Part shown: in pieces, positions 61,701 through 64,000 of the stretch
How positions within the stretch are numbered: the first letter of the stretch is position 1
Layout: each line of letters begins with the position of its first letter
Origin: Thunnus maccoyii
Lineage: Eukaryota > Chordata > Actinopteri > Scombriformes > Scombridae
Reading direction: 5' to 3'
DNA length: 64,000 bases
Assembly: GCF_910596095.1 (NCBI RefSeq)
Contig: NC_056554.1
Span: 6,138,001 to 6,202,000, forward strand
The notes under the pieces: generated by a model
The model's database searches: none
Seen by the model: the letters and a program-made list of their open reading frames with translations, nothing else
Told to the model about the DNA's origin: nothing
Made by a program: the position numbers and the translations under genes

Positions 61701-64000
61701 CAGTGGCGGCTGGTGACTGAAAAAATTGGGGAGGACAGGAGGAAAACCAACATGGAATCAAACAACAAACCACATCAAACTATATTATTGTCTCACCTCA
61801 TGAAATCGGAGGGGTAGGGGCAATTTTATATGTCAATAAAACAATTTACCTGAGTGGTGAAATGGCTGCTTCTTTAAAGACATTTAGCATATACATATTG
61901 TCTCTAAACAAAGAGGTGCTCATTTTAGCCATGGAGTGGATCAAATGTGTCATTTTACCAACAAACATATCACATGATTTACACGTGTTTCCTTTATATT
62001 TTCTTAGTATACAGAAATATATAAAGTAGCACAAAGCTTCTAATGTGATACAGGAACAGATCAGTGCTGAATACTAGAAAGACTGAACACTAAAAACATT
62101 CACAGATCTAAAAGTGTAGGTTCACATCAGAAAGTATTAATGCATGTATCAAATACATGACTTACACACTCTGATCTATGTGCGTGACATACAAAATATA
62201 GTCTACAAAGCTGACATGTCAACATTAGGGGTCTTAACATGAACACAGAACTCATGGTTCGGATCATATCACGGATTTGAGTCACATATCAGATCATTAT
62301 TAGGATCAGCGAAAAAAAAACGTTGGAGACAAATAAAACTTTGTTTTCTATTTATTCTGTAACACACATACAGCCAGAAACAGCAAGGAACTTTTGCCCA
62401 TGGTCTTAAATGAAAACAACATTTAAGATGTCCAATGTTTAAATAAAATACAATAAAATAAAACATATTAAATATTCAATGCTCAGATATTGCAATATGA
62501 GGCATGAAACCTTCCTATTTTAAACAGTGAATGAAACAGCCTCTGTCCACATCATCAAAACTTCATGATAACAAACATTCACCGCTAACGTCAGTTAGCA
62601 GCTCGATGCTAATTAGCTGCTCAGTTGCAGCACATTAAACAGCAGGTAAACATAACTCAAATGTCACATCATACCCGTTAGATGCTGGTTTGATCTGTCT
62701 GTCCATGACTTGTACTTACAGCAGTTTGTTTACTTACCGAACCGTTGGGGGCGATCCGTACGGATCACGGATCAACTACAATCCGTTACACCACTAGTTA
62801 ACACTTGTTATTCTAGTTACTTTAAGCTTATTACTCAATATACGGCTCAGCTTAAAAACAAACTAAAGAAACTGCCAGAAGCAAGCAGCCAGACCTCCTG
62901 CACTCATTCACTAATCACACATCATCAACAGGTGACTGAACAACCAATTAAAAACGAATGAATGAGTGAGTCCAGACAGCTCACTGTAACTTCAACAAGC
63001 AAACTAACGTTACCCACAACACATTATATGATCTCTGCTGCATTCTTGTGAAGGAGATAAATTCACACAACAGCCACACAGAGACATTTAACCAACAGAG
63101 ATGAAATCGACCAAAGAGACGGAGAGAGAAGCTGTATCTGACTCACGTTATCCGACGTCTTCTTCCTTCTTTCATGGAGATGAAGTATTCATGTCATAAC
63201 GTCCATTTGTGACTGTTGGTCATCTTGTTTGTTAGTTATCAGAACTTTGTGGCTGTTGCTTAACCAGTCTGATATCATTAGCAACAATGACAAACAAGCT
63301 AAATCTCATGGTTGTTTCTCCTGTTGCTTCTCTCTCCAGCCTCCCCGGCAGCGTCCTGCTGCTACTGCGCTGCCCAGTCCAGATATTTTCTCCCATTAGC
63401 TTAACAACAGTCCTTAAATGCCTTCCATGGATGTATAAAGAGTCCTTCAGGCTGCTAAAACAAGCCAGCTGTTGCATTGGCTAAAGCAAGCAGCTATCTA
63501 CTGCTGCTACTCTGCCTTACAGTGGAGAGAATTGAAGATGAAATCCGGAGGCTATCGTTGGACCAACTCGATATCAATATTGCATTCTGGTTGTTGATTG
63601 GTAAGGGAGGACAGCCTCCCTTGGGGCGTCATTTTACGTGTCATGGCTAATCACAGATTAGCATGAAAAAAAATGAAATACATTAAGTCCAATGTAAGAG
63701 ATCCCACCTTGCGGAGGACAGCAGGCACCCATCCTCCTCTGTCCCCCACTCCACCTCCAACAATTGCCCCCCCCCCCAACCACTTCACACACACTGCCCT
63801 TTCTCCTCCCGCCCTGCAAGTGTCACTATTGAAGCATTTTAAACAGAATTTCAGTAATGGATTTTTTCCAAAGAAAAGATAAAAAATACTTTATAAATAA
63901 TACTGAGATTTGTAATGGTTTATTTCAACCAAATATTCTTCTTTATATTTTGATCTCTCCCTTGCCTTTCAAAAAATAGAGGAGGATCAATCTCCTCTGC
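61701..64000. mobile_element. DNA transposon beginning CAGTGGCGGCTGG, continues past the window
   Basis: The sequence starts sharply with CAGTGGCGGCTGGTGACTGA inside the MITE-like repeat, as DNA transposons with CAGTGG-type ends do (several hAT families begin this way). No transposase frame was recognised in the 2.3 kb seen. It contains GGGAGGACAGCCTCCC-type hairpins (63603-63622) and an inverted pair at 63978-63998. If it is hAT-like, the 8 bases before it (gtgccgtc) should recur at its other end outside the window. A second element (62226-62796) is nested in it. Confidence 0.45.
62226..62796. mobile_element. Nonautonomous hAT-like element with imperfect 8-bp target duplication
   Basis: The ends are TAGGGGTCTTAAC and, in inverse, TAGTGGTGTAACGG, a short imperfect terminal inverted repeat of the TAGGGGTGTAAC kind familiar from fish hAT elements. 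Flanking 8-mers are gtcaacat on the left and gttaacac on the right (6 of 8 equal), fitting an aged hAT target duplication. The interior has paired gatccg/cggatc motifs near both ends and no coding frame. It is 571 bp long, so it is nonautonomous. It lies inside the larger element starting at 61701. Confidence 0.55.

Noticed and set aside
62269-62466. Minus-strand frame of about 65 codons in the right-hand transposon region
   Set aside because: It lies in the noncoding interior of the nested hAT-like element and is low in complexity.

Overview
This window is teleost nuclear DNA, probably percomorph-like judging from the interspersed repeats (an inference from recognised repeat motifs, not from a search). 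It holds a dense tandem array of one receptor family. All copies lie on the minus strand and recur about every 5 to 7 kb. I identify them as novel immune-type receptors (NITRs). These are teleost innate receptors with a signal peptide, an N-terminal V-type Ig domain, a second 'I' Ig domain with six cysteines and a J-like FGNGTKLDV ending, a transmembrane segment without charged residues, and a short tail with tyrosine inhibitory motifs (LHYAAL and CVYSSV).

Each gene has five exons, read from high to low coordinates: a leader exon (55 nt), one exon for V plus I (711 nt, no intron between the domains), a transmembrane exon (114 nt), a small linker exon (44 nt) and the ITIM exon (120 to 126 nt). 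Spliced together these give a protein of about 347 residues. Ten such loci are seen, plus the leader exon of an eleventh at the left edge. Eight look intact. Locus 4 has a one-base frameshift in the V domain. Locus 9 has lost its leader exon, has an early stop in the tail and carries a 1.7 kb insertion in an intron. Two orphan exon fragments (32151-32264 and 42784-42848) mark further lost copies.

There are two V subfamilies: V1 (loci 1, 2, 3, 5, 6, 8, 9) and V2 (loci 4, 7, 10). Both are joined to almost the same I domain. Within V1, two CDR2-like sequences and two CDR3/J-like sequences occur in all four combinations, which points to reassortment by gene conversion or unequal exchange. Locus 5 has a divergent tail that no longer matches the ITIM consensus.

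The intervals between genes are themselves repeated. They contain a tRNA-SINE-like repeat, a conserved block of about 200 bp of unknown nature, a THAP-domain exon remnant and a common 3' flank. V2 loci instead have upstream a high-copy MITE-like repeat and a foldback sequence. The first 5.19 kb (1-5187) reappears, apparently unchanged, at 6512-11698, so it is either a very recent duplication or an assembly duplicate. The right end (61701-64000) leaves the array: a DNA transposon beginning CAGTGGCGGCTGG has entered the MITE-like repeat, and a 571 bp hAT-like element with an approximate 8-bp target duplication is nested inside it. I saw no tRNA or rRNA gene, no CRISPR and no retroviral element.
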